Shown: piece after piece, positions 1-6,180 of the stretch
How positions within the stretch are numbered: position 1 is the stretch's first letter
Layout: each line of letters starts with the position of its first letter
Source: UCB2 sp964475735
GTDB taxonomy: Bacteria > Chloroflexota > Dehalococcoidia > Tepidiformales > Tepidiformaceae
Assembly: GCA_964475735.1 (NCBI GenBank)
Contig: CAYYYI010000110.1
Span: 1 to 9,034 of the forward strand
Length of the DNA: 9,034 nucleotides
Direction of reading: 5' to 3'
The notes under the pieces: generated by a model
What the model was told of the DNA's origin: nothing
Database searches by the model: none
Seen by the model: only the letters and a program-made list of their open reading frames with translations
Translations under genes and position numbers: made by a program

Positions 1-2
1 CC

Positions 3-638
3 CTACAGCTTGTCGCTGCACACCGCGATGGTCAGGTAGAAGCCGGGGTCGAGCTCCGGCCAGAAGCGCTCTTCCGCCCACGGGTCGCCGCGAAGGTGGT
101 AACCGCGCCGCTCGTAGAAGCCGGGTACCTCGTCGTCGGTCAGCTCGATGCCCATCACCCATTTCGCGCTCTTGTACGCGTACCGCGCCGGGACCACCAA
201 TCGCACCGGCCAGCCATGGTCGGGGGTCAATTCCCTGCCATCGAGCCGGGATGCCAGCAGCACGTCATCGGCCATCAGCCCATCCAGGTCCATCGACGCG
301 CTGAAGCCGCCGTAGCAGTGGACGGTCGCGAAGCGGGCCGCGGGCAGGGGCCTGGCAAGGGCCACCAGGTCGCGAAACCGCACCCCCTCCCACGCGTTGT
401 CCAGCCGGCTCCACTGCGTCACGCAATGGAAGCCGCTCGCGACGACTGCCTGTGGAAGGGCCTCGAAACGGTCCCAGCCGAGTTCCACCGGCTCCTCGAC
501 GAGGCCGAAGACGCCCAGCCGCCAGGTTTCCAGGTCCAGCTCGGGCGTCCGGCCAAACGTGCGCACGGGCAACCGGGTCTCCAGCTTCTGCCCCGGTGGC
601 AGCCGCGGGACTCCTGCGGCCACGCTGCTCATTGTCAT
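3..638 (-). CDS. Sulfite-oxidase-like molybdopterin oxidoreductase (cytosolic)
   Basis: This 211-aa protein is a compact oxidoreductase molybdopterin-binding domain of the sulfite oxidase/MsrP superfamily. Cys72, in the motif FHCVTQWSRLDNAWEG (70-85), is the expected molybdenum thiolate ligand. HGWPVRLVVPARYAYKSAKW (141-160) is the second cofactor-binding stretch typical of the family, and RGYHLRGDPWAEERF (178-192) is a conserved tail of the short 'sulfite oxidase-like' group. There is no Tat signal and no haem or dimerisation domain, so unlike MsrP it should stay in the cytoplasm; its electron partner and substrate are unknown. The stop lies three bases inside the window, so the gene is complete. 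ATG at 638 and ATG at 632 are both possible starts, neither with a strong SD. It follows the hydrolase gene by 10 nt and is probably cotranscribed with it. The family is secure; the substrate is not. Confidence 0.9.
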   Translation of the reverse strand: MTMSSVAAGVPRLPPGQKLETRLPVRTFGRTPELDLETWRLGVFGLVEEPVELGWDRFEALPQAVVASGFHCVTQWSRLDNAWEGVRFRDLVALARPLPAARFATVHCYGGFSASMDLDGLMADDVLLASRLDGRELTPDHGWPVRLVVPARYAYKSAKWVMGIELTDDEVPGFYERRGYHLRGDPWAEERFWPELDPGFYLTIAVCSDKL

Positions 639-648
639 CTTTGGCAGG

Positions 649-1422
649 CTACGTGGCCGCAGTGGCCAGGTGCTTTTCGAAGAAGTCGAACACCCGTACC
701 CACGCGTCGACCGCAGCCTCCTGGCGGTAGCTGGGCCGGTAGTCCGCGAAGAACGCGTGCCCGGCGTTCGGGTAGACCTTGAACTCGAACTCCTTCTTGT
801 GCTCGGTCAGGCGTTGCCGCAGCCGCTCCACGTGCTCCGGGGTCGGGTTCGTGTCCTCTTCACCGAATATCCCCAGCAGCGGGCAGGAGAGATTCGGGAT
901 GAGGTCGATTGGCAGCACCGGCCGCGCCACGCTCACTTCACCCTCGACCGTCCGCCCGCCCCAGCAGTCGACCGCGGCGTCGACCTGCGTGCTCTGGCAG
1001 GCCAACAGCAGCGTGTGCCGCCCACCCGAGCAGAAGCCAATGACCCCGGCCTTCCCGTTCGACTGCGGCAGGTTCTTCAGGAAGGTGGCCGCGCCCTCCA
1101 GGTCTCCTATTGCCTGCGCGTCGGCAAGCGCCATCATCTTCGGGCCCACGGAGGCCATGTCCGTCGGGTCAGGCGGGCCTACCCGCGTGTAGAGCTCCGG
1201 CGCGATGGCGGCGTAGCCACGAGCGGCGATCCGGCGGGTCACCTCCTTGATGTGGGTCACCAGCCCAAACACCTCGGGGATCACGATCACGCCCGGGAAC
1301 GGCCCCGGCCCCAGCGGCCGCGCCATGTAGGCGTCGATGCGGTCGCCCCCGGCCCCCGCGTAGGTGACCGTCTCGGCGAGCATCCCTTCGTATGCCATTC
1401 TCGGTGGAGTCGTCATAATCAT
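649..1422 (-). CDS. Dienelactone hydrolase family alpha/beta hydrolase
   Basis: This 257-aa protein is a complete dienelactone hydrolase (DLH) family enzyme. The catalytic triad is visible: Cys131 in GFCSGG (nucleophile elbow with Cys in place of Ser), Asp190 in GEEDTNPTPEH, and His222 in NAGHAFF. Glu50 in IPEVFG matches the Glu that gates the DLH nucleophile. The family hydrolyses cyclic ester or lactone bonds such as dienelactone, but many members have other ester substrates, so no pathway is assigned. No signal peptide is seen, so it is cytosolic. Two ATGs (1422 and 1416) lie behind an AAGG-type ribosome site; 1422 is used here, with 1416 equally possible. It is the first gene of a two-gene operon with the molybdopterin oxidoreductase. 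The untranslated leader would be about 70 nt from the candidate promoter at 1500-1527. Confidence 0.92.
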   Translation of the reverse strand: MIMTTPPRMAYEGMLAETVTYAGAGGDRIDAYMARPLGPGPFPGVIVIPEVFGLVTHIKEVTRRIAARGYAAIAPELYTRVGPPDPTDMASVGPKMMALADAQAIGDLEGAATFLKNLPQSNGKAGVIGFCSGGRHTLLLACQSTQVDAAVDCWGGRTVEGEVSVARPVLPIDLIPNLSCPLLGIFGEEDTNPTPEHVERLRQRLTEHKKEFEFKVYPNAGHAFFADYRPSYRQEAAVDAWVRVFDFFEKHLATAAT

Positions 1423-1455
1423 CGCCTTTGCCTGGGATTGCCTGCGGAAGGGCGC

Positions 1456-1469
1456 GGCTCCACGGAGCC
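1456..1469 (-). repeat. Leader inverted repeat GGCTCC/GGAGCC
   Basis: A perfect inverted repeat lies between the candidate promoter and the hydrolase start. It forms a 5-6 bp stem in the leader RNA, about 35 nt before the start codon. It has no T-tract, so it is not an intrinsic terminator. It could be a small leader hairpin; no role is visible. Confidence 0.35.
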
Positions 1470-1499
1470 CACCCCAACCTCAGCCTGTTAGCCGTGTTG

Positions 1500-1527
1500 G
1501 TATTACACACCGGGCGTTCGCTGTCCA
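1500..1527 (-). promoter_or_regulatory. Candidate sigma70-type promoter of the hydrolase operon
   Basis: On the minus strand TGGACA (1527-1522) is followed by a 16-nt spacer and TAATAC (1505-1500). This gives good -35 and -10 matches in an otherwise GC-rich sequence. Transcription would begin near 1493 and leave a leader of about 70 nt before the hydrolase ATG. Confidence 0.5.
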
Positions 1528-1684
1528 GTGGCGATGCCGTGTCTCCGTGCCACCCGCCCGGCGGCGTCCGGCTCTTGGGACTCCTCCGCTTGCGGCCAGG
1601 AGCAGCGCAGCGCTGCAGAGGGTGCGGGCGCCCTGTGTCTCCCGCCGCCAGGGACGGTCGATGGTCTGGCAGTCGAGAAAACCC

Positions 1685-1700
1685 ATAGCGTAAAAGCTAT
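1685..1700. repeat. Inverted repeat ATAGC-N6-GCTAT, operator candidate
   Basis: A perfect 5-bp dyad with a 6-nt centre abuts the -35 element of the toxin-antitoxin promoter. Antitoxins of the XRE/HigA type usually bind such dyads to repress their own operon. The assignment as operator rests on position and symmetry. Confidence 0.4.
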
Positions 1701-1728
1701 TGCCGATGGTGAGCCCCAAGGTTATCAT
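1700..1728 (+). promoter_or_regulatory. Promoter of the toxin-antitoxin operon
   Basis: TTGCCG (1700-1705), a 17-nt spacer, then TATCAT (1723-1728) makes a near-consensus sigma70-type promoter. The predicted +1 falls on or next to 1735, which is the GTG start codon of the toxin. The toxin message is therefore likely leaderless. Confidence 0.6.
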
Positions 1729-1733
1729 GGGGC
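1713..1733. repeat. Inverted repeat GCCCCA-N9-TGGGGC across the -10 box
   Basis: Perfect 6-bp arms flank the TATCAT element and end one base before the toxin start codon. A regulator bound here would block the promoter. It is a second candidate operator for autoregulation by the antitoxin. Confidence 0.45.
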
Positions 1734-1734
1734 A

Positions 1735-2091
1735 GTGGCTTGGCTTGCCAGGACCTTCACGACGGACACGGGCGGAAAGCCCGTCGAGGAGTGGATGGCG
1801 TCGCTCGCGCCGCAGGCGAGGGCCGTGGTCCTCATTCTGATCGACCTGCTCGAAGAACGCGGGACCGCGCTCCGAGAGCCATTCGCAAAGCACGTCGAGG
1901 ATGGCATCTGGGAACTCCGTGCGAGAGGGCCGGACGGCGCCTACCGGGTGCTCTACTTCCACTGGTTCGGCCACACGTTCGGCTTGCTCCACGGCGTCAC
2001 CAAGAGGACTCAGAAGACGCCGCGAGCCGAGTTGGAGATCGCCAGGCGACGCCGCGATATCTGGCGCACACGGCCCGGACCGCCCCGATAA
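1735..2091 (+). CDS. HigB/Gp49-like RelE-superfamily toxin
   Basis: This protein of about 118 aa belongs to the phage Gp49-like/HigB group of RelE-fold toxins, which are typically ribosome-dependent mRNA interferases. It has the ordered hallmarks GGKPVEEWMASL (13-24), GIWELRARGPDGAYRVLYF (57-75) and LLHGVTKRTQKTPRAELEIA (84-103), followed by a basic C-terminus. GTG at 1735 is chosen because it places the start right before the conserved first strand (AWLARTF) and falls at the predicted +1 of the promoter. No SD is available, and the upstream in-frame sequence back to 1528 does not look like this family. The XRE antitoxin gene follows after 20 nt, the usual toxin-first order of higBA operons. 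Its activity is inferred from the family. Confidence 0.87.
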   Translation: MAWLARTFTTDTGGKPVEEWMASLAPQARAVVLILIDLLEERGTALREPFAKHVEDGIWELRARGPDGAYRVLYFHWFGHTFGLLHGVTKRTQKTPRAELEIARRRRDIWRTRPGPPR

Positions 2092-2111
2092 CGGCGAAGG
2101 AGACGCAGGAG

Positions 2112-2510
2112 ATGGAAGACGATTTCAAGCGGTTCCGGGAGCGCTTGCTCGAAGACCCGGCCACCAGGGCCGTGTACGAAACGCGCAAGCCTGTTTACGA
2201 ATTCGCAGTGCAGCTTGCTGAGCTTCGACGTCAGCGAGGACTATCGCAAGCGGCCCTGGCCAGGCTGGCGGGGATGAAGCAGTCCGAGGTCGCCCGCATC
2301 GAGGCCGCGGAGGCCTCGCCCACATTCGACACGATGGCGCGCCTGCTCGCAGCCGCCGAAGCCGATCTCGACATTCGTTTCAGGAACGCAGACGGCAAAG
2401 TGGTTCGTCTACCAATGGTCCTGAAGGGGGCCGAATTGGCGCCGCGCTCCCGGCGCGGCCCGGGTTTCCGGTCCGCGGGCGATTCCGACCGCCAGTTGCG
2501 CCAGGCGTAG
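2112..2510 (+). CDS. XRE-family antitoxin (HigA-like)
   Basis: This 132-aa protein has a Cro/C1-type helix-turn-helix at about 44-65 (LSQAALARLAGMKQSEVARIEA), preceded by a helical N-terminus that includes a VYETRKPVYEF-type segment common in antitoxins of Gp49-like toxins. It should neutralise the upstream toxin and repress the operon. ATG 2112 is chosen because AAGGAG lies nine bases upstream and the sequence from there fits the family; the frame is open further upstream only as a shadow of the toxin gene. The last 25 or so residues (from about 108) are basic, rich in Gly/Ser/Arg and look disordered. They extend past the usual HigA end and may be toxin-binding or may be drift. Confidence 0.87.
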   Translation: MEDDFKRFRERLLEDPATRAVYETRKPVYEFAVQLAELRRQRGLSQAALARLAGMKQSEVARIEAAEASPTFDTMARLLAAAEADLDIRFRNADGKVVRLPMVLKGAELAPRSRRGPGFRSAGDSDRQLRQA

Positions 2511-2626
2511 CCCGGCCAACCGAAGTCGGCACGAGCAAGTTGGGTGAACGGTCTCCAAGGTGCGCGCTTTGCGACGCTGCCAGGCCTGCCCCCACCGGCG
2601 AGCTGACTCCCTCGAGAAGAAGGGCC

Positions 2627-3169
2627 TTATGGCGTGGGGTGGTAGGAGAAGAACGCGATTAGCTTCTGAGCGGCGTTCCAGTATTCCAGTGCGCCGGACT
2701 CATCCAACGCGAATTTTGGGGCGTGTACTGCCTCGTTTCGCAGCTGTCTCAGAGTTTGGTAGGTACGCCAGACCTCCGGCGGGACTCTTGCCTGAATCGC
2801 TCGGGACACCCCCGATCCAGTCGGTGCTGCTAACCCATAGACGTCGAGATAGCCAGCCACAGCCTCCTCCACGCGTCTCCACATCTCCAAGACGGCACCC
2901 GCCGGGGAAAGGGCAAGTAGCTGCAGCAAGTCCGACTCAGCTTCAGTGCGGATGTCTTTGCGAGACGGCCGCTCTGGTACTGAGGGAAGTTGCTCCCCGG
3001 CCTGGGATGCTCGCTCGGCGAACTTGATACGGAAATCTCGGAACCTCAGTTCTTGAAGTTGCGGGACGAGCCCGGCGATTGGGGTTCGGATCGCCCAGAA
3101 GATCAGCACGACGGCTGCAGGCCATGACAGCGAATCTGCCAGGCTCGCGATGAAGGTTCTCCAGTCCAC
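2627..3169 (-). CDS. Membrane-anchored protein with HEPN/DUF4145-like domain
   Basis: This 180-aa protein is not firmly recognised. Residues 16-36 (WPAAVVLIFWAIRTPIAGLVP) form one N-terminal membrane segment. A charged linker with a predicted helix follows (40-80), then a helical C-terminal domain. LRQLRNEAVHAPKFALDE (140-157) contains R144-x4-H149, the Rx4-6H motif of HEPN nucleases, in a context resembling DUF4145. HEPN proteins often act as RNases in defence or toxin systems, but DUF4145 members may be inactive, so nuclease function is only a suggestion. GTG 3169 is chosen because the membrane helix begins just after it and a TATAGT box lies eight bases upstream; no SD is seen. Codons are less GC-rich than those of its neighbours (AAT, TTT, TAT and similar), suggesting acquisition. 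It converges with the toxin-antitoxin pair across 116 nt. Confidence 0.7.
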   Translation of the reverse strand: MDWRTFIASLADSLSWPAAVVLIFWAIRTPIAGLVPQLQELRFRDFRIKFAERASQAGEQLPSVPERPSRKDIRTEAESDLLQLLALSPAGAVLEMWRRVEEAVAGYLDVYGLAAPTGSGVSRAIQARVPPEVWRTYQTLRQLRNEAVHAPKFALDESGALEYWNAAQKLIAFFSYHPTP

Positions 3170-3177
3170 GGCTACTG

Positions 3178-3206
3178 ACTATACTCGGGGCAACGGTGCC
3201 GCGGCA
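3178..3206 (-). promoter_or_regulatory. Candidate promoter of the HEPN-like gene
   Basis: On the minus strand TGCCGC (3206-3201), a 17-nt spacer and TATAGT (3183-3178) precede the GTG start by eight bases. The -10 is strong and the -35 weak. Transcription would begin about two bases before the start codon, so the message would be nearly leaderless. Confidence 0.45.
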
Positions 3207-3418
3207 TCCCTGTCGGTCGGGGCAGCTCGCCGCCCGCTCGGTCCAATGGTCCGCAGTTCGATGCGGATACGACTTCTGTGCCTGCCATTCCTCGTCCGTC
3301 AGGTGGTCGCGCGTTCGGACGATGGCACCCCGGACGCGCCCTGCGCTACCGCTGGAACGCCCTGCCTTCCCGGGAACGAGCGGCCCGCCGGCCACGATCG
3401 GCGCCCCCGTCCTGCACC

Positions 3419-3428
3419 GTCATATGAC
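3419..3428. repeat. 10-bp palindrome GTCATATGAC downstream of katG
   Basis: A perfect 10-bp palindrome lies 22 nt past the katG stop, AT-rich inside a GC-rich tract. It could be a protein-binding site. The rest of the katG-to-HEPN gap (3170-3450) shows no recognisable gene and no clear intrinsic terminator. Confidence 0.3.
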
Positions 3429-3450
3429 CGCCGCTCCCCTTCCCCGCGGC

Positions 3451-5589
3451 TCAGCGAACGTCGAAGCGGTCCAGGTTCATCACCTTGTCCCACGCCGCCA
3501 CGAAGTCGCGCACGAACTTATCCTGCGCATCGTCGCACGCGTAGACCTCCGCCAGCGCCCGCAACTGCGAGTTCGACCCGAAAACAAGGTCCACCGTCGA
3601 TCCGGTCCACTTCAGCTCGCCGGTCTTGCGGTCGCGCCCTTCGAACACCCCCTCGTCCGCCGGGCGCGGCGCCCACTCCGTGTTCATATCGAGCAGGTTC
3701 ACAAAGAAGCCGTTCGTCAACGCCCCCGGCCGCTTCGTGAAGACGCCGAGCTCCGACTGGCCGCTGTTCGCTCCAAGGACGCGCATCCCGCCCACAAGCA
3801 CCGTCATCTCCGGAGCCGTCAGCGTCAACAGCGACGCCCGCTCGACCAGCAGGTGCTCCGCCGGCTTGCGCAGACCGGCCCTGAGGTAGTTGCGGAACCC
3901 GTCGGCCTTCGGCTCCAGCACCGCGAACGAATCCGCGTCGGTCTTTTCCTGGGACGCGTCCGTGCGCCCCGGTGTGAAGGGAACCTCAACGCCGAATCCC
4001 GCGTCTTTCGCTGCCTTCTCCACAGCAGCGCATCCGCCCAGCACGATCAGGTCTGCCAGCGAGACCCTCTTGCCGCCGGCCTGCGAGCGGTTGAACTCCG
4101 CCTGGATCTGCTCCAGGGCCCCCAGCACCTTCGCCAGCGCCGGAGGGTCGTTGGCCTCCCAGTTCTTCTGCGGCGCCAGCCGGATGCGCGCCCCGTTCGC
4201 TCCGCCGCGCCGGTCCGTACCCCGGAACGTCGACGCCGCCGCCCACGCCGTCGAAACCAGCTGCTGCACGGTCAACCCGGAAGCCAGGATCTGAGCCTTG
4301 AGCGCTGCGATCTCCGCATCACCTATCAGCTCGTGACCGGCCGCCGGGACCGGGTCCTGCCACAACTGCGGCTCGGCGGGCACCAGCGGACCAAGGTAGC
4401 GTGAGGCGGGCCCCATGTCGCGGTGCGTGAGCTTGAACCACGCCCTCGCGAAAGCGTCGGCGAAGTCCTGCGGGCTTTCGAAGAAGCGCCGCGAAATCGG
4501 CTCATAGATCGGGTCCATCCGCAGGGCGAGGTCCGTCGTCAGCATTATCGGAGCGTGCCTCTTCGACGGGTCGTGGGCGTCCGGCGCCGCGCTCGCCGCC
4601 GCCGGATCGGTCGGAACCCATTGAAATGCGCCTGCCGGGCTCTTCGTCAGGTCCCAGTCGTACCGGAATAGCGTTTCGAAGAAACTGTTGTCCCAGGCGA
4701 TCGGGGTCGGGGTCCACGCCCCCTCCAGGCCGCTCGTGATCGTGTCGCCACCCTTGCCGCTGCCGTAGCTGTTCTTCCACCCCAGCCCCTGCTCCTCCAG
4801 CGGCGCGGCTTCGGGTTCGCGCCCCACGTACTTGCCGGGCTCCGCCGCCCCGTGCGTCTTGCCGAACGTGTGCCCCCCGGCGATGAGCGCCACCGTCTCC
4901 TCGTCGTTCATCGCCATCCGCCCGAACGTCTCGCGGATGTCGCGGGCCGCCGCAAGGGCGCTCGGCATCCCGTTCGGCCCCTCCGGGTTCACATAGATAA
5001 GACCCATCTGGACGGCGCCAAGAGGATTCGCCAGTTCCCGGTCACCGCTGTAGCGCTCGTCTCCCAGCCACGTGTCCTCGGTCCCCCAGTCGGTCTCGTC
5101 GGGCTCCCAGACGTCCTCACGCCCCCCCGCGAAGCCAAAGGGCTTGAGGCCCATCGACTCCAGGGCGCAATTGCCCGCGAAGATCATCAGGTCGGCCCAC
5201 GAAATCTTGCGGCCGTACTTCCGCTTGATTGGCCAGAGCAGCCGCCGCGCCTTGTCCAGGTTCGCGTTGTCGGGCCAGCTGTTGAGCGGCGCGAACCGTT
5301 GCATGCCGCGCGACGCGCCCCCGCGCCCGTCGCTGATGCGGTAGGTGCCCGCGCTGTGCCACGCCATTCGTATGAACAGCGGCCCATAGTGGCCGTAATC
5401 GGCTGGCCACCAGCCCTGCGAGGCCGTCATGAGCTCGAAGACGTCCTTCTTCAGGGCATCGAGGTCGAGAGTCTTGAACTCCTCCGCGTAGTTGAACTCC
5501 GGCCCCATCGGGTCCGATGCGGGCCTGCCCTGATCCAGGACCTTCAGGTTCAGCTGATCCGGCCACCAGTCCCGGTTTGAAGTGCCCAT
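3451..5589 (-). CDS. katG: Catalase-peroxidase KatG
   Basis: This 712-aa bifunctional haem b catalase-peroxidase has both tandem peroxidase-like domains. All key residues are present: distal Arg74, Trp77 and His78 in RMAWHSAGTYR, the Trp77-Tyr199-Met225 set that forms the family's crosslinked adduct (Tyr in GLIYVNPEGPNG, Met in RMAMNDEE), Asp107 in NSWPDN, and proximal His240 in AGGHTFGKTHG. Each of these lies exactly 30 residues before its Mycobacterium tuberculosis counterpart (107, 229, 255, 270), an internal check on the chosen start. The TSG loop corresponding to Ser315 is conserved (Ser286). ATG 5589 has GGAAGGA about nine bases upstream; the open frame reaches back to 5874, but that part is non-homologous. 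No signal peptide is seen, so it is cytosolic. It removes hydrogen peroxide. The 306-nt gap from the ferredoxin gene suggests its own promoter. Confidence 0.97.
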   Translation of the reverse strand: MGTSNRDWWPDQLNLKVLDQGRPASDPMGPEFNYAEEFKTLDLDALKKDVFELMTASQGWWPADYGHYGPLFIRMAWHSAGTYRISDGRGGASRGMQRFAPLNSWPDNANLDKARRLLWPIKRKYGRKISWADLMIFAGNCALESMGLKPFGFAGGREDVWEPDETDWGTEDTWLGDERYSGDRELANPLGAVQMGLIYVNPEGPNGMPSALAAARDIRETFGRMAMNDEETVALIAGGHTFGKTHGAAEPGKYVGREPEAAPLEEQGLGWKNSYGSGKGGDTITSGLEGAWTPTPIAWDNSFFETLFRYDWDLTKSPAGAFQWVPTDPAAASAAPDAHDPSKRHAPIMLTTDLALRMDPIYEPISRRFFESPQDFADAFARAWFKLTHRDMGPASRYLGPLVPAEPQLWQDPVPAAGHELIGDAEIAALKAQILASGLTVQQLVSTAWAAASTFRGTDRRGGANGARIRLAPQKNWEANDPPALAKVLGALEQIQAEFNRSQAGGKRVSLADLIVLGGCAAVEKAAKDAGFGVEVPFTPGRTDASQEKTDADSFAVLEPKADGFRNYLRAGLRKPAEHLLVERASLLTLTAPEMTVLVGGMRVLGANSGQSELGVFTKRPGALTNGFFVNLLDMNTEWAPRPADEGVFEGRDRKTGELKWTGSTVDLVFGSNSQLRALAEVYACDDAQDKFVRDFVAAWDKVMNLDRFDVR

Positions 5590-5730
5590 AGTTGATATCC
5601 TTCCCCGTGCTTGATGTGGAGCGTGTCCGCGCCATCCTGCGGAACGGCAGGCCACCCGCCGCATGCCGATCGGCAAGGCGCTCCGGCAGCGGCGCAAGCG
5701 CCTCTCGCGCCACCACCCGATCCATCTTGC

Positions 5731-5768
5731 GGTTTGCACAGTATGCCGCGCCAGTACCTCCACAAACC
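5731..5768 (-). promoter_or_regulatory. Inverted repeat around a possible katG -10 box
   Basis: Arms GGTTTG (5731-5736) and CAAACC (5763-5768) are perfect complements, 26 nt apart. Read on the minus strand, the interval contains CATACT, a plausible -10 element, but only poor -35 matches at proper spacing. It may be the katG promoter and operator; the evidence is weak. Confidence 0.3.
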
Positions 5769-5778
5769 AACATTGCCC

Positions 5779-5816
5779 GAGAAAGGCCGCCTGCCGCGCG
5801 CTGCCAGCTGCGCGGC
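5779..5816 (-). terminator. Possible terminator hairpin after the ferredoxin gene
   Basis: Read on the minus strand, GCCGCGC (5816-5810) pairs perfectly with GCGCGGC (5799-5793). A further 3-bp inner stem (GCT/AGC) forms around a GGC loop. A short T-rich run, TTTCTC (5784-5779), follows eight bases after the stem. The stem is strong, but the T-run is short and displaced, so termination may be partial or Rho-assisted. It would end the diiron-SCP2-ferredoxin transcript 80 nt after the ferredoxin stop. Confidence 0.4.
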
Positions 5817-5895
5817 GTCCCGCCCTATGCCCGGCCGTTGCCGTGGCCGCGCACCTCCCGCGCGCCGGCTCCACCCGGCCTCGCCTGCCCCGTCC

Positions 5896-6180
5896 CTACC
5901 CGCGCTCCAGCACCTGTCGCAGCCGGGCGCGCACCGTGTCCTCCTGGCGCTCTGCGAGCCGGTCTCTCCGAACGATGGCCTCGGCGGGGCAGTAGGGCGC
6001 GCACTCCGCGCACCCGTCACAGAGGTGCTTCTTGATGACGAACTGGTTCGGCGCCTGGACGATGGCCCCCGTGTGGCACATGAACTCGCAGACGCCGCAG
6101 TTCATGCAGTCCGAGCTGATGACGTAAGTGGTGGCGCCTTCGCTATCCAAAGCGCCACCACCGTTTTCCTCCGCGTCCAT
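5896..6180 (-). CDS. 2[4Fe-4S] ferredoxin
   Basis: This 94-aa protein has two cysteine motifs: C25-x2-C28-x2-C31-x3-C35 and C54-x2-C57-x2-C60-x3-C64-P65, the pattern of a bacterial-type 2[4Fe-4S] ferredoxin. The first motif ends in CHTGAI and lacks the usual proline after the fourth cysteine; the second has it (CPAEAI). The N-terminus (1-18) is acidic and Gly-rich, and the C-terminus (71-94) is a charged helix. It is a cytosolic one-electron carrier and, from its position, most likely feeds the diiron protein. The start is either GTG 6183 or ATG 6180; both overlap the stop of the SCP2-like gene (TGATG), so translation is probably coupled. ATG is chosen as the stronger start. No independent SD is seen. 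Confidence 0.93.
   Translation of the reverse strand: MDAEENGGGALDSEGATTYVISSDCMNCGVCEFMCHTGAIVQAPNQFVIKKHLCDGCAECAPYCPAEAIVRRDRLAERQEDTVRARLRQVLERG
6128..6161. repeat. 10-bp inverted repeat inside the ferredoxin gene
   Basis: GTGGTGGCGC (6128-6137) and GCGCCACCAC (6152-6161) are perfect complements around a 14-nt loop, within codons 7-18 of the ferredoxin. On the plus strand the stem is followed by CGTTTTCCT, resembling a weak intrinsic terminator for antisense transcription. In the sense message it is a stable hairpin just after the coupled start. Part of the repeat encodes the Gly-Gly-Gly-Ala run. Confidence 0.55.

Larger units (their letters stand above)
1423..1734. other. Divergent intergenic region (312 nt)
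   Basis: This stretch separates the minus-strand hydrolase operon from the plus-strand toxin-antitoxin operon. It holds the leader and promoter of the former at one end and the promoter and operator-like repeats of the latter at the other. The middle (about 1530-1680) is GC-rich, is open in several frames and shows no recognisable protein or RNA. The open frame running into the toxin from 1528 is judged not to be coding, because its first 69 codons have no family match and sit upstream of the toxin promoter. Confidence 0.6.
5590..5895 (-). other. katG upstream region (306 nt)
   Basis: This is a non-coding stretch between the ferredoxin stop and the katG start. It holds a strong hairpin near the ferredoxin end and a spaced inverted repeat around a CATACT box (see separate entries), then about 140 nt of leader-like sequence ending in the katG SD. 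No Fur-, OxyR- or PerR-type consensus box was recognised. No protein-coding frame here is convincing. Confidence 0.5.

Noticed and set aside
397..1491. 364-codon plus-strand open frame antisense to the hydrolase and oxidoreductase
   Set aside because: It has shadow composition, no domain, and lies opposite two genes with clear catalytic motifs.
1528..1734. 69-codon N-terminal extension of the toxin
   Set aside because: The toxin family begins at the AWLARTF strand, and the promoter elements lie inside the extension.
2511..2626. Bidirectional terminator between the antitoxin and the HEPN-like gene
   Set aside because: A terminator is expected between convergent genes, but no stem followed by a T-run is convincing here.
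3207..3450. Small minus-strand open frames between katG and the HEPN-like gene (for example a 25-codon frame from the ATG in the GTCATATGAC palindrome)
   Set aside because: No SD at a good distance, no recognisable domain, and Arg/Gly-rich composition; insufficient to call a gene.
3196..4404. 402-codon plus-strand open frame antisense to katG
   Set aside because: It is Arg/Pro/His-rich, low-complexity shadow coding caused by high GC on the other strand of a secure gene.
5590..5874. N-terminal extension of katG (95 extra codons in frame)
   Set aside because: The extension is Arg/Ala/Gly-rich, without family similarity, and the good SD plus the constant 30-residue offset to the M. tuberculosis enzyme support the start at 5589.
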